DNA from: Peribacillus alkalitolerans
Lineage (GTDB): Bacteria; Bacillota; Bacilli; Bacillales; DSM-1321
Reading direction: 5' to 3'
Length of the DNA stretch: 64,000 bases
NCBI RefSeq assembly: GCF_010882125.1
Contig: NZ_JAAGVZ010000009.1
Coordinates: 1-64,000 of the forward strand
Part shown: piece by piece, positions 35,824 through 43,845 of the stretch
How the letters are laid out: each line of letters opens with the position of its first letter
Position numbering within the stretch: position 1 is the stretch's first letter
Made by a program: the position numbers and the translations under genes
The notes under the pieces: generated by a model
The model's database searches: none
The model's input: only the letters and a program-made list of their open reading frames with translations
What the model was told of the DNA's origin: nothing

Positions 35824-36720
35824 ATGCCACAGTTTTTTAATAAGAAACTAATCCTACTTTTGGTTAGCATAATCATCCTCGTGGCATTGATTGGGTTTTC
35901 ATTAAGAGAACGCGACCGTTTGAGCTGGCCGGAGCAATTCATTAAGGATGCTACCGGTCTTGCTCAACAAATTTTCCATACACCTGTGGCTTATATCACA
36001 GGGACAATTGAAAATTTTCGTGATCTTCAAAATACATATGATGAGAATAAGAAATTGAAAGCTCGATTAGACGAGTATGTAAAGCTAAAAACTGAAGTAC
36101 AGGATTTAGAGAAGGAAAACAAGGAGCTTAGGGAAATCCTTGATAAAAAAGACAGCCTCCACGATTTTACCCCTATTCAGGCTACAGTGATTGGCAGAAA
36201 CCCAGATCGCTGGTATTATGAGCTTGTCACGATCAATAAAGGGAAAATTCATGGTGTTGAGAAAAACATGGCTGTTATTACTGCAAAAGGTTTAATTGGT
36301 AGGGTTAAGTATGCCAATCAGTTCACTTCTTCTGTTCAATTATTAAGCGCTCAAGACCCTAAAAATAGGATTTCTGCTTACATACAAGGCGAGAAAGATA
36401 TTTTTGGACTTATCGAAGGATATGACCAGAAGAAACAAATGCTCAAACTCAAAAGAATTCCTTTCAATGAAAAGGTCAAAAAGGGTTCCCATGTTTTGAC
36501 TTCAGGTTTAGGTGGAATTTTCCCTGCTGGTCTTGTGATTGGTACAGTGGAAGAGGTTGAGACGGATCAATACGGTTTGACTCAAGTTGCCTATCTGAAG
36601 CCAGCTGCTGAATTTTATGATATAGCAAACGTGATGGTGGTCGACCGAAAAGTGAAATCCGCCAAGTCTTTATTACAAGAAGATGAAATGATAGAGTCAT
36701 CGGAGGATGAGAATTTGTGA
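35824..36720 (+). CDS. mreC: Rod-shape determining protein MreC
   Basis: Bitopic scaffold of the elongasome: one transmembrane helix (about 8-25), a coiled coil (about 65-110) and an outer beta-barrel domain (about 120-275: TVIGRNPDRWYYELVTINKG, MAVITAKGLIGRV, VLTSGLGGIFPAGLVIG). 298 residues is the usual size. Its TGA stop overlaps the mreD GTG start (36717-36720). Confidence 0.96.
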   Translation: MPQFFNKKLILLLVSIIILVALIGFSLRERDRLSWPEQFIKDATGLAQQIFHTPVAYITGTIENFRDLQNTYDENKKLKARLDEYVKLKTEVQDLEKENKELREILDKKDSLHDFTPIQATVIGRNPDRWYYELVTINKGKIHGVEKNMAVITAKGLIGRVKYANQFTSSVQLLSAQDPKNRISAYIQGEKDIFGLIEGYDQKKQMLKLKRIPFNEKVKKGSHVLTSGLGGIFPAGLVIGTVEEVETDQYGLTQVAYLKPAAEFYDIANVMVVDRKVKSAKSLLQEDEMIESSEDENL

Positions 36721-37235
36721 GAAAACTTATCCTTCCTCTCATAGCTGGCTTTATCTTCATTTCCGAAAGTCTTTTTGTGAATCTTTTTTTAGGAGATCTG
36801 TTAAAGAGTGAGAATATTTTTGTACCTCGCTTTATCATGATTTTCCTTGTGTTTTTAGCTGTATATGGGACAAGAAGAACAGCCTTGGTCTATGCCCTTA
36901 TCCTAGGTATAATGTTCGACGTCGTTTATACTGAGGTTTTGGGGATTTATTTATTTGCATTCCCTATCATCACTTTCCTTTTATCTAGCTTAATGAGGGT
37001 ACTACAAAACAATATATTGATTGTCTCCATCATGACTGTGCTAAGCATAGCTATTTTGGAACTGGCGATTTTCCAAATGAATTTAATTATTGGAGTCGCA
37101 TCGATGTCGTATCATGAATTTGCAACAGTGAGACTTCTACCAACATTAGCCTTGAATGCGGCAGCAGTTGTTATATTTTCTTATCCATTGAAAAAACAAA
37201 TCGAAAAACTTCAGCTTGAAGGAGTGCGAGATTAA
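36717..37235 (+). CDS. mreD: Rod-shape determining protein MreD
   Basis: A 172-residue polytopic membrane protein with five to six helices, characteristic of MreD in position and composition. It starts at GTG 36717, overlapping the mreC stop by four bases and so translationally coupled. It works with MreC and the RodA/PBP2 machinery. Confidence 0.93.
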   Translation: MRKLILPLIAGFIFISESLFVNLFLGDLLKSENIFVPRFIMIFLVFLAVYGTRRTALVYALILGIMFDVVYTEVLGIYLFAFPIITFLLSSLMRVLQNNILIVSIMTVLSIAILELAIFQMNLIIGVASMSYHEFATVRLLPTLALNAAAVVIFSYPLKKQIEKLQLEGVRD

Positions 37236-37331
37236 CCCCTTCAGGCTGAAATCCTACTTTAGTTATATGGAAAAAAAGGAATTGGCTTTTCGTATGTAGA
37301 ATTATTCATTCATTGAGGTGACAATGGCGTT

Positions 37332-38015
37332 ATGAGTATTAGAAGTTCTCAAACTGTTATGATAAAAGGCACGAAGGAAGGCCTGACGCTCCATCTCGAT
37401 GATCACTGCTCGTTTTTTGAGATTAAAAGAGACCTCGAAGAAAAGCTCTCGGCAAAATATAAATTCCAAAAGCATGACCCACATATTTCTGTTCGAGTAC
37501 ATACAGGAAACCGTTTGCTTACTCCAGAACAGGAAGAAGAAATTAAGAGTGTGATCCAACAGAAAGAAAAGCTGATCATTGAGGACTTTGACTCCAATGT
37601 CATACCTTTCGAAGAGGCAAAAAGATGGAAGGAAGAGAGCAGTATTGAAACCATTGCTTCCATCGTTCGATCTGGACAGGTTCTCGAAGTAAAAGGTGAT
37701 CTATTGTTGATTGGGGATGTAAATCCTGGAGGAACGGTCAAAGCTGGTGGGAATATCTTTATTATTGGTATGCTGAAGGGTGCAGCGCATGCAGGATGTA
37801 ATGGAAATGCAGAGTCTGTCATCGCAGCTTCTGTCATGAAGGCTTCGCAGCTTCGAATCGCCGAAAGTGTCTCGTTGATGCAAGATGATTCACAAGAGGC
37901 ATCTTATGAAATGCAATGTGCTTATTTGAGTGAGAAGAATGATATTGTTATAGATAAGTTACAAGTATTAAAGAAAGTAAGACCTATTTTAAATAGATTA
38001 GAAGGGGGACTCTAA
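37332..38015 (+). CDS. minC: Septum site-determining protein MinC
   Basis: Inhibits FtsZ assembly at the poles. Of 227 residues: N-terminal domain (1-100) and C-terminal right-handed beta-helix (about 115-215) with VRSGQVLEVKGDLLLIGDV, NPGGTVKAGGNIFIIGML and GAAHAGCNGN, the MinD-binding face. ATG 37332 uses GAGGTGA 10 bases upstream. A closer ATG at 37324 is out of frame and stops after three codons. It is followed by minD after 2 bases. Confidence 0.96.
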   Translation: MSIRSSQTVMIKGTKEGLTLHLDDHCSFFEIKRDLEEKLSAKYKFQKHDPHISVRVHTGNRLLTPEQEEEIKSVIQQKEKLIIEDFDSNVIPFEEAKRWKEESSIETIASIVRSGQVLEVKGDLLLIGDVNPGGTVKAGGNIFIIGMLKGAAHAGCNGNAESVIAASVMKASQLRIAESVSLMQDDSQEASYEMQCAYLSEKNDIVIDKLQVLKKVRPILNRLEGGL

Positions 38016-38017
38016 TC

Positions 38018-38824
38018 GTGGGCGAGGCTATAGTAATTACATCTGGCAAGGGAGGAGTCGGTAAAACGACTACCTCTGCTAACCTTGGGACATCGTTAGC
38101 AATCCTTGGGAAAAAAGTTTGTTTAGTAGACACTGACATCGGCCTTCGTAATTTAGACGTTGTCATGGGTCTTGAAAACCGTATTATCTATGATTTGGTG
38201 GATGTGATTGAAGGACGATGCAAAATTCATCAAGCTCTTGTGAAAGATAAGCGGTTTGAAGGTTTATTGTATCTATTACCGGCTGCCCAAACGAGCGATA
38301 AAAATGCTGTCACTCCAGAACAAATGAAAAAACTGATTGACGAGCTAAAGCAAGATTATGACTATATCATTATCGATTGTCCAGCAGGAATCGAACAAGG
38401 ATTTAAAAATGCAGTAGCGGGAGCGGATAAAGCTATTGTAGTCACCACACCGGAAGTATCAGCTGTTCGAGATGCTGACCGCATTATCGGATTGTTAGAG
38501 AAAGAGGAGAACGTCGAAGCTCCTAAACTAGTCATCAATCGTATTCGTAGCCATATGTTAAAAAGCGGAGAAATGCTGGATATTGATGAAATCACTACTC
38601 ATTTATCCATTGATTTGATTGGGATCGTAGCGGATGATGACCAGGTGATCAGAGCTTCGAACCAAGGGGAACCAATTGCTTTGGATCCTAACAACCGTGC
38701 ATCCGTCGCATATCGAAACATTGCAAGAAGAATTTTAGGGGAATCTGTGCCATTGAAAGCATTAGAGGACGAGCCTAAAGGAATGTTTGCAAAAATTAAA
38801 AAGATGTTTGGCGTTAAATCATGA
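38018..38824 (+). CDS. minD: Septum site-determining ATPase MinD
   Basis: Membrane-cycling ParA-type ATPase that positions MinC. It has the deviant Walker A SGKGGVGKTTTSANLG, switch I LVDTDIGLRNLD, Walker B YIIIDCPAGIEQG and a C-terminal amphipathic membrane-targeting helix (MFAKIKKMFGVKS). 268 residues. GTG start at 38018 behind AGAAGGGGGA. Confidence 0.97.
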   Translation: MGEAIVITSGKGGVGKTTTSANLGTSLAILGKKVCLVDTDIGLRNLDVVMGLENRIIYDLVDVIEGRCKIHQALVKDKRFEGLLYLLPAAQTSDKNAVTPEQMKKLIDELKQDYDYIIIDCPAGIEQGFKNAVAGADKAIVVTTPEVSAVRDADRIIGLLEKEENVEAPKLVINRIRSHMLKSGEMLDIDEITTHLSIDLIGIVADDDQVIRASNQGEPIALDPNNRASVAYRNIARRILGESVPLKALEDEPKGMFAKIKKMFGVKS

Positions 38825-38833
38825 CTTTTAGAG

Positions 38834-38860
38834 CATCCAACCATGTTGGGTGTTTTTTTA
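38834..38860 (+). terminator. Terminator of the mre-min operon
   Basis: CATCCAAC-cat-GTTGGGTG (one G-U) followed by TTTTTTT, 10 bases after the minD stop. Confidence 0.85.
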
Positions 38861-39118
38861 GTATAAATGATAACTATAGCAACTAATCAAAAGCTTCTTT
38901 CAATAATAAATTCAGAACATAAAAACAAATCTTTGACATAAAACCTACTGGTATAGCAGGATTACAATTAATTAACTGAATATTCTATGGTTTTGTTAAG
39001 CAAACGGATAATAAACAGGTTGATTGGAGCGGAAGCGAGATCCTTGAGTGTAAATCAATCACTCCATTGTAAGCAACAAAGTAAACGAAAACAGCCAAAA
39101 ATTAAGATTTATTGCTGT
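38861..39118. other. Gene-free stretch between minD and the sensor kinase gene
   Basis: No convincing gene is seen. The stretch has a TTGACA at 38933-38938 without a -10 box at good spacing. Part of the Bacillus-type intergenic repeat (ttgattggagcggaag) is at about 39019-39070. A 69-codon open frame at 38987-39196 runs through the repeat and terminator and looks accidental. A short RNA ending at the terminator at 39119 is possible. Confidence 0.5.
39018..39070. repeat. Degenerate copy of the GATTG(G/T)AGCGGAAG intergenic repeat
   Basis: The left part ttgattggagcggaagcgagatcctt matches the left end of the repeats near 47670, 50270 and 51437. The right side returns as aatcaatcactcc, a partial inverse of the left end, so it can fold back. 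Confidence 0.55.
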
Positions 39119-39150
39119 AGAAGAGGGGATGTAGAATCCCCTCTTCTTTT
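39119..39150 (+). terminator. Strong orphan terminator
   Basis: AGAAGAGGGGAT-gtaga-ATCCCCTCTTCT is a perfect 12-bp stem followed by TTT. No protein gene lies between it and the minD terminator 270 bases earlier, so it may end a small RNA. It could also act on either strand, because the stem is flanked by A-rich sequence upstream. Confidence 0.8.
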
Positions 39151-39235
39151 CATTTCAAAGAGAATGCAGATCATTCTATGTACAACAATATTCTGAAATG
39201 TATAATAAAGGAAAGAACATAGTAGGAGAACAGGG

Positions 39236-40354
39236 ATGAAATCACAAAACCACTTATCTGAATTGGTGATCTTAAAAGAAATAGCTGAAACATTAAATAA
39301 AGGTACTGATATTAAGGTGGTATTAAATGATGTTCTGTCCAAATTGCTAGAAATCACAGGTTTTGCTACCGGTTGGATTTTTTTGCTCGATGAACATGAA
39401 AATTATGAGCTGGTCGCTTCAGTAAATTTACCACCTGCGCTCTTGAATGAGACGTACACCCCCATGATTAAAGGGAATTGCTGGTGTTTAGACCGGTATA
39501 AAGATGGAAGATTGGATAAAGCAGTAAATATTATCGGATGTAAAAGACTGGAGGATGCGATTGAGAACCAATGGGGTGAAACGTTTGGGCTCACCCATCA
39601 TGCTTCGGTTCCTTTGAAATCAGGGGATGAAAAATTCGGGATTTTAAATATTGCATCACCGAGCAAAGAAATATTCAAGAATGAAGAATTGGCTCTATTA
39701 GAGTCGATCGCTTTGCAAATCGGTAATACGATCAAACGAATAAATTTGACGGAGAGGCATAGTGCTTTAGCGCTTGTAGAAGAACGCAATCGATTGGCCC
39801 AGGATTTACACGATTCCGTGAATCAATTACTGTTCTCTATTAATCTTATGGCTAAAGTGGGTCCGTCACTTCAAGAGGAAGGACAGATTAAATCCACTTT
39901 TTCTGACATTCAAAATCTTGCGATGGAGGCACAGGCTGAAATGAGGGCTCTAATTTGGCAATTGCGTCCGAAGGAGCTGGAAAAAGGAATAGTCTGTGCT
40001 TTAAGTGGATACGGACAAATGCTCGGACTCAATGTTCAAAGCAAAGTCAAAGGTACTTCATTATTACCTGCGCATGTAGAAGAAACATTGTTCCGAATCG
40101 CACAAGAAGCTTTCAATAATTGTAATAAGCACTCCGGTCAAAATGAGGTGTTTTTATCTATTGAAATGAAAAAAGAACAAGTTTATATGAATATTTCAGA
40201 TCATGGGAAAGGATTTGAATATCAGCCAGATTTAGAGCTTCCTAGTTGGGGATTGAAGAATATGAAACAAAGAGTTCTGTCCTTGAATGGAAGTTTCCAT
40301 TTACAGAGTGTACGGGGCAAAGGGACGACCATTGAAACAGTCATTCCATTTTAG
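39236..40354 (+). CDS. GAF-domain histidine kinase (NarL-type partner), YhcY/AirS-like
   Basis: A 372-residue cytoplasmic kinase without membrane segments. GAF domain at about 20-165, with three cysteines spaced C82-W-C84 and C102 (GNCWCLDRYKDGRL ... IIGCKRLE). HisKA_3 dimerisation helix with ERNRLAQDLHDSVNQLL (phospho-acceptor His192), and HATPase with NISDHGKGFEY and GLKNMKQR. It is related to B. subtilis YhcY and Staphylococcus AirS, the latter being a redox-responsive Fe-S sensor. The cysteines make redox or metal sensing plausible here. It is followed 13 bases later by its regulator gene. Confidence 0.87.
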   Translation: MKSQNHLSELVILKEIAETLNKGTDIKVVLNDVLSKLLEITGFATGWIFLLDEHENYELVASVNLPPALLNETYTPMIKGNCWCLDRYKDGRLDKAVNIIGCKRLEDAIENQWGETFGLTHHASVPLKSGDEKFGILNIASPSKEIFKNEELALLESIALQIGNTIKRINLTERHSALALVEERNRLAQDLHDSVNQLLFSINLMAKVGPSLQEEGQIKSTFSDIQNLAMEAQAEMRALIWQLRPKELEKGIVCALSGYGQMLGLNVQSKVKGTSLLPAHVEETLFRIAQEAFNNCNKHSGQNEVFLSIEMKKEQVYMNISDHGKGFEYQPDLELPSWGLKNMKQRVLSLNGSFHLQSVRGKGTTIETVIPF

Positions 40355-40366
40355 GGGGAATTCAAA

Positions 40367-41008
40367 TTGACTATAAAAATCGTAATTGCGGATGATCACC
40401 ATATTGTAAGGAAAGGTTTGGTCCTATTCCTACAGACACAAGAAGGCTTCACTGTTGTTGGGGAAGCCGACAATGGGCAAGCTGCCGTTGAAAAAGCGGC
40501 TGCACTAAAACCAGATTTAATGTTAATGGACTTATCGATGCCTATATTAGATGGGATTGAAGCTACTAAATTAATCCATCACCAAAATCCAAACATTAAA
40601 ATCTTAATTCTTACAAGCTTTGCCGATCAGCATCACGTCATTCCTGCCCTTGAAGCAGGGGCAAGTGGCTATCAGTTAAAGGATAGTGATCCTGATAAAC
40701 TGGTCCATGCGATAAAAGCAATGATGAAAGGAGAAAGTGGGCTTGATCCGTCTGTCACAGCACAATTGCTAACCCATCTCCAAGGAAAAAAATCCGAGCG
40801 GGATCCAGTTGCTGAATTGACATCTCGTGAAATTGAAGTGTTACGTGAAATCGCTTCCGGGAAGAGTAATAAAGAAATAGCTTCGGATTTATTTATCACA
40901 GAAAAAACGGTTAAAACCCATGTTTCTAATATCCTTTCCAAGTTAAATTTACATGACCGGACACAGGCAGCCCTTTTTGCAGTGAAGCAAGGCATTCATA
41001 AAGTGTAA
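40367..41008 (+). CDS. LuxR/NarL-type response regulator
   Basis: A 213-residue regulator: receiver domain 1-120 with acidic pocket IADDHH and phospho-acceptor Asp in LMLMDLSMP (about Asp55), and a C-terminal helix-turn-helix ELTSREIEVLREIASGKSNK, EKTVKTHVSNILSKL. It starts at TTG 40367 behind TAGGGGGAA and forms an operon with the GAF kinase. Target genes are unknown; the adjacent FMN reductase/exporter pair is one candidate. Confidence 0.93.
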   Translation: MTIKIVIADDHHIVRKGLVLFLQTQEGFTVVGEADNGQAAVEKAAALKPDLMLMDLSMPILDGIEATKLIHHQNPNIKILILTSFADQHHVIPALEAGASGYQLKDSDPDKLVHAIKAMMKGESGLDPSVTAQLLTHLQGKKSERDPVAELTSREIEVLREIASGKSNKEIASDLFITEKTVKTHVSNILSKLNLHDRTQAALFAVKQGIHKV

Positions 41009-41040
41009 CTCTACAACTATAGTCGTAGAGTTTTTCTTTT
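41008..41040 (+). terminator. Terminator of the two-component operon
   Basis: ACTCTAC-aactatagtc-GTAGAGT followed by TTTTCTTTTTT, directly at the stop codon of the regulator gene. Confidence 0.85.
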
Positions 41041-41107
41041 TTCTATCGGTCTAATATCTGAAATGAGGTTCTGTCCATTGAATGAGGTTGCAAACCGTAA
41101 CTCTCCC

Positions 41108-41122
41108 TATACTAAAAGTATA
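41108..41122. promoter_or_regulatory. Inverted repeat upstream of the FMN reductase gene
   Basis: TATACT-aaa-AGTATA is a perfect 6-3-6 dyad 23 bases before the start codon. TTGCAA at 41088-41093 could be a -35. It may be an operator overlapping the promoter. No regulator can be named. Confidence 0.4.
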
Positions 41123-41144
41123 AAATAACAAGGAGAGAACGGAT

Positions 41145-41687
41145 ATGAAATTGTTGATAATAAATGGAAGTCCTAGAAAAACGGGGCGGACTCGGTTAGC
41201 GGTTAAAAGCATCTCGGAAAAATATAGTATGGAAAGTATTGATTTAAGCGAAGTAGTCTTACCTTTATTCAATGGAGATGTATCACAGAAACAAGATCTT
41301 GCAGTTCTAAAATTACAAAATGCAGTGAAATCTGCAGACGGAATCATTTTTGCTTCACCGGAGTATCACGGTGCGATGAGCGGAGCATTGAAGAACGCAC
41401 TGGATTTTCTGGGGAGTGAATACTTTGCCAATAAACCTGTGTCACTTATTGCCGTTGCAGGAGGAGGTAAGGGTGGTATCAATGCATTAAACAATATGCG
41501 TACAACTGGTCGATCACTATATGCGAATGTGTTACCAAAACAGATAGTGCTGGATCCAACAGACTTTGATTATTACAACCAACAACTCGTGAATGATGCC
41601 CTGGACAATATCGATCGACTTATGACTGAGTTGAAAATGTATACTGATTTCTTCCTTCTACAAGAGGAAAAGGAGGAAGTCCAGTGA
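41145..41687 (+). CDS. NAD(P)H-dependent FMN reductase (azoreductase-like flavodoxin fold)
   Basis: A 180-residue flavoprotein of the NADPH-dependent FMN reductase family. Phosphate loop NGSPRKTGRTRLA (about 7-19) and SPEYHGAMSGALKNALDFL (about 72-90) are the FMN-binding signatures. Similar to B. subtilis YhdA (azobenzene reductase), with quinones, azo compounds or FMN as likely substrates. AAGGAGAG precedes the ATG. The MFS gene start overlaps its stop, so reductase and exporter are coupled. Confidence 0.88.
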   Translation: MKLLIINGSPRKTGRTRLAVKSISEKYSMESIDLSEVVLPLFNGDVSQKQDLAVLKLQNAVKSADGIIFASPEYHGAMSGALKNALDFLGSEYFANKPVSLIAVAGGGKGGINALNNMRTTGRSLYANVLPKQIVLDPTDFDYYNQQLVNDALDNIDRLMTELKMYTDFFLLQEEKEEVQ

Positions 41688-42913
41688 ACTCACTCTATAA
41701 GGATTTTCGCTTTCGCAGCATTCTTGTAGCAAACATAGCGTCATCGATTGGTTCTGGAATTACAATGATCGCCATTCCTTGGTTGTTAGTAACATCAGAA
41801 AATGGCTCTTCCCTATTTGGATATATAACGTTAATCATGACAATGGTTAATTTTGTGATTACGCCATCGATTGGGCTCCTAATTGATAAGTGGTCACGAA
41901 AAAGCATCCTCCTTGCAGGTGAAATTTTCGGTTTTATAATGTTGGTTGCTTTCGCGGGGAGTGGTTTGGTAGGTGGGGCGTATGAAACATGGCATTTAAT
42001 CGTTCTGTATTTTACGGGCAGTCTTTACTATACTCTCTTTTATCCTACGATGTTTGCTTTTAACCAAGAGATATTTGAAAAGAGGCAATATAAAGCTTTA
42101 AACGGGATGATGGAGGTTCAAGGGCAATTATCAAGTATGATTGCAGGAGCGGTAGCAAGCTTCCTTATGATCAAAGTGGAGCTACAATGGATCTTGCTTC
42201 TGGACGCGTTCACTTATCTGATTGCTATTTATTACTTTATCAGAATTCCTTATCAGAGATTAATGCAAGAGAAAAACAAGGAAGACTTTTCCGGAAAAAT
42301 GACTGCAGGTTTTAGATTCATGTCAAAAAAACCTACCATGTTCCTGTTTCTCATCGCATCCGTCATGCCCTTTATTGGGGTCATGATGACAAATTATCTT
42401 TTCCCAGTCTATTTATCTGAAGTTCTGAAAGCAGATGCGTCAGTGTATGGAATGGAAAGCATGATCTATGGTATGGGTGCCATGATTGCTGGCATGCTAA
42501 TTCCGCTAGTTGCCAAAAAAATTGGCAATGAAAAAACAATGGTATTGACTGTCTTTTGCTATACACTTTTCATTTCACTGATCATATGGGTAAGTCTGCC
42601 GATTTATCTTGGATTCATGTTTTTCATTGCAATTGGAAACTCAGGCGTCAGGGTAGCAAGGAATTCGTTTATGATGGATCATATCCCTAATGAAATCATT
42701 GGAAGGATCGATAGTCTTTTCAGGGCAATTGGGCTTGCCTTTAGAATAATCTTATTAATTGTATTTACAAATTTAGCAGCGACAGGAGTCGTCTTGAGCT
42801 TTGGAATTCTTAGTATCATGATGATTTTGGCTTCTGTGACGATATTTTTCTCTTGGAAACGATTATGGCGAGATGAGAATGTGGGAGTCCTAGGACAATC
42901 CACAACGATATAG
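41684..42913 (+). CDS. MFS transporter, drug-exporter type
   Basis: A 409-residue protein with about 12 transmembrane helices. The loop 2-3 motif LIDKWSRKSILLAGE (about 66-80) is the major-facilitator motif A. It resembles the macrolide-efflux (MFS_3) subgroup. GTG 41684 overlaps the reductase stop, with AGGAGG upstream. The pairing with a flavin reductase suggests a detoxification operon that modifies and exports an electrophile or antibiotic. The substrate is unknown. Confidence 0.85.
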   Translation: MNSLYKDFRFRSILVANIASSIGSGITMIAIPWLLVTSENGSSLFGYITLIMTMVNFVITPSIGLLIDKWSRKSILLAGEIFGFIMLVAFAGSGLVGGAYETWHLIVLYFTGSLYYTLFYPTMFAFNQEIFEKRQYKALNGMMEVQGQLSSMIAGAVASFLMIKVELQWILLLDAFTYLIAIYYFIRIPYQRLMQEKNKEDFSGKMTAGFRFMSKKPTMFLFLIASVMPFIGVMMTNYLFPVYLSEVLKADASVYGMESMIYGMGAMIAGMLIPLVAKKIGNEKTMVLTVFCYTLFISLIIWVSLPIYLGFMFFIAIGNSGVRVARNSFMMDHIPNEIIGRIDSLFRAIGLAFRIILLIVFTNLAATGVVLSFGILSIMMILASVTIFFSWKRLWRDENVGVLGQSTTI

Positions 42914-42920
42914 ATTTAAA

Positions 42921-42955
42921 GAAAAAGGGTTCTGAAAAAAGCAGAAGCCTTTTTC
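42921..42955 (+). terminator. Terminator after the MFS gene
   Basis: GAAAAAGG-g-TTCTG and CAGAA-g-CCTTTTTC form a long stem with an internal mismatch. The T-rich 3' arm acts as the U tract. Confidence 0.75.
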
Positions 42956-43002
42956 ATGTTTTTGCACCTACCCATTCTTAAACTAGATTTTCCGTTTTTC
43001 AA

Positions 43003-43031
43003 GAATAGGTTGGACAAGTCGCTCATACATT
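43003..43031 (+). promoter_or_regulatory. Sigma-E-like promoter of spoIVFAB
   Basis: GAATAGG (43003-43009, five of seven to KMATATT), a 14-base spacer, then CATACATT (43024-43031), a full match to the sigma-E -10 CATACAHT. The spoIVF operon is a sigma-E operon in B. subtilis. Confidence 0.65.
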
Positions 43032-43071
43032 GATACAAAGTATCGATAAAAGGAGCCCGGGATAGGTGATG

Positions 43072-43845
43072 ATGAGTAATCGAAGAAAGGAAATACAGAA
43101 CCGAATTACCAAACGTAAAAAGATGAAAGACAGTCGTTCCCGTGATTGGAACACCATCTATGAAAATGATCGTGGAAGAACGAGCTCATACACAAGCTAT
43201 GAGATGTCGGATGATAGTCATCCACTGTTTAAAAAGGAATTAATATTATTTAAGGTCCTTGCTGCCGCATTGCTCCTCATTGGTACTGCCGTGCTATTCA
43301 AACATCCTTCAGAGAAACTAGATAAGCCGAGGGAGTTAGTGGAAAAATCTCTTACTTTTGAATTGCAATTTGCAGCGATTACAGATTGGTATGAAGAAAC
43401 CTTCGGCAAACCGATTGCTTTTTTACCTGAGCAAAAACAGAAAGAAAGTTTAGAAGCTAGCAAAGAGGAGAGTGAAGGGACGGTCTCTTATGCTGTACCT
43501 GCATCAGGGAAGATCTCACAAAGCTTTGAGGTCAACGGAGAAGGTATTATGATTGAGACTGGAAAAGATTCTAAAGTGGAAGCGATGAATGAAGGAATTG
43601 TCATTTTCGCAGGTGTAAAGGACAATCTCGGACAAACGATTATCATTCAGCATAGCAATAAAACCGAATCTTGGTATGGTCATCTCCAAAAGATTGATGT
43701 GAAGCTTTATGAGTTTGTGGAAAAAGGAAAAGAACTTGGAACTGTATCAGGTAGTGAAGATAGTGAAAAGGGTGAATTCTATTTCGCGATTAAATCAGGT
43801 GATTCATTCATCGATCCGAACCAGGTGATATCGTTTGATGATTAA
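43072..43845 (+). CDS. spoIVFA: Stage IV sporulation protein FA
   Basis: Holds the SpoIVFB protease inactive in the outer forespore membrane and anchors the BofA-SpoIVFB complex. The protein has a basic N-terminus MSNRRKEIQNRITKRKK, one transmembrane helix (about 62-80) and an M23-like LytM domain (about 140-255, PASGKISQSFEVNGEGI, then YGHLQKIDVKL) lacking the full zinc ligands. It aligns along its length with B. subtilis SpoIVFA. ATG 43072 is chosen by analogy with that start; ATG 43069 and GTG 43066 are also in frame. Confidence 0.93.
   Translation: MSNRRKEIQNRITKRKKMKDSRSRDWNTIYENDRGRTSSYTSYEMSDDSHPLFKKELILFKVLAAALLLIGTAVLFKHPSEKLDKPRELVEKSLTFELQFAAITDWYEETFGKPIAFLPEQKQKESLEASKEESEGTVSYAVPASGKISQSFEVNGEGIMIETGKDSKVEAMNEGIVIFAGVKDNLGQTIIIQHSNKTESWYGHLQKIDVKLYEFVEKGKELGTVSGSEDSEKGEFYFAIKSGDSFIDPNQVISFDD

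Noticed and set aside
38987-39196. 69-codon frame between minD and the sensor kinase
   Set aside because: It spans an intergenic repeat and a perfect terminator hairpin and lacks a ribosome site.
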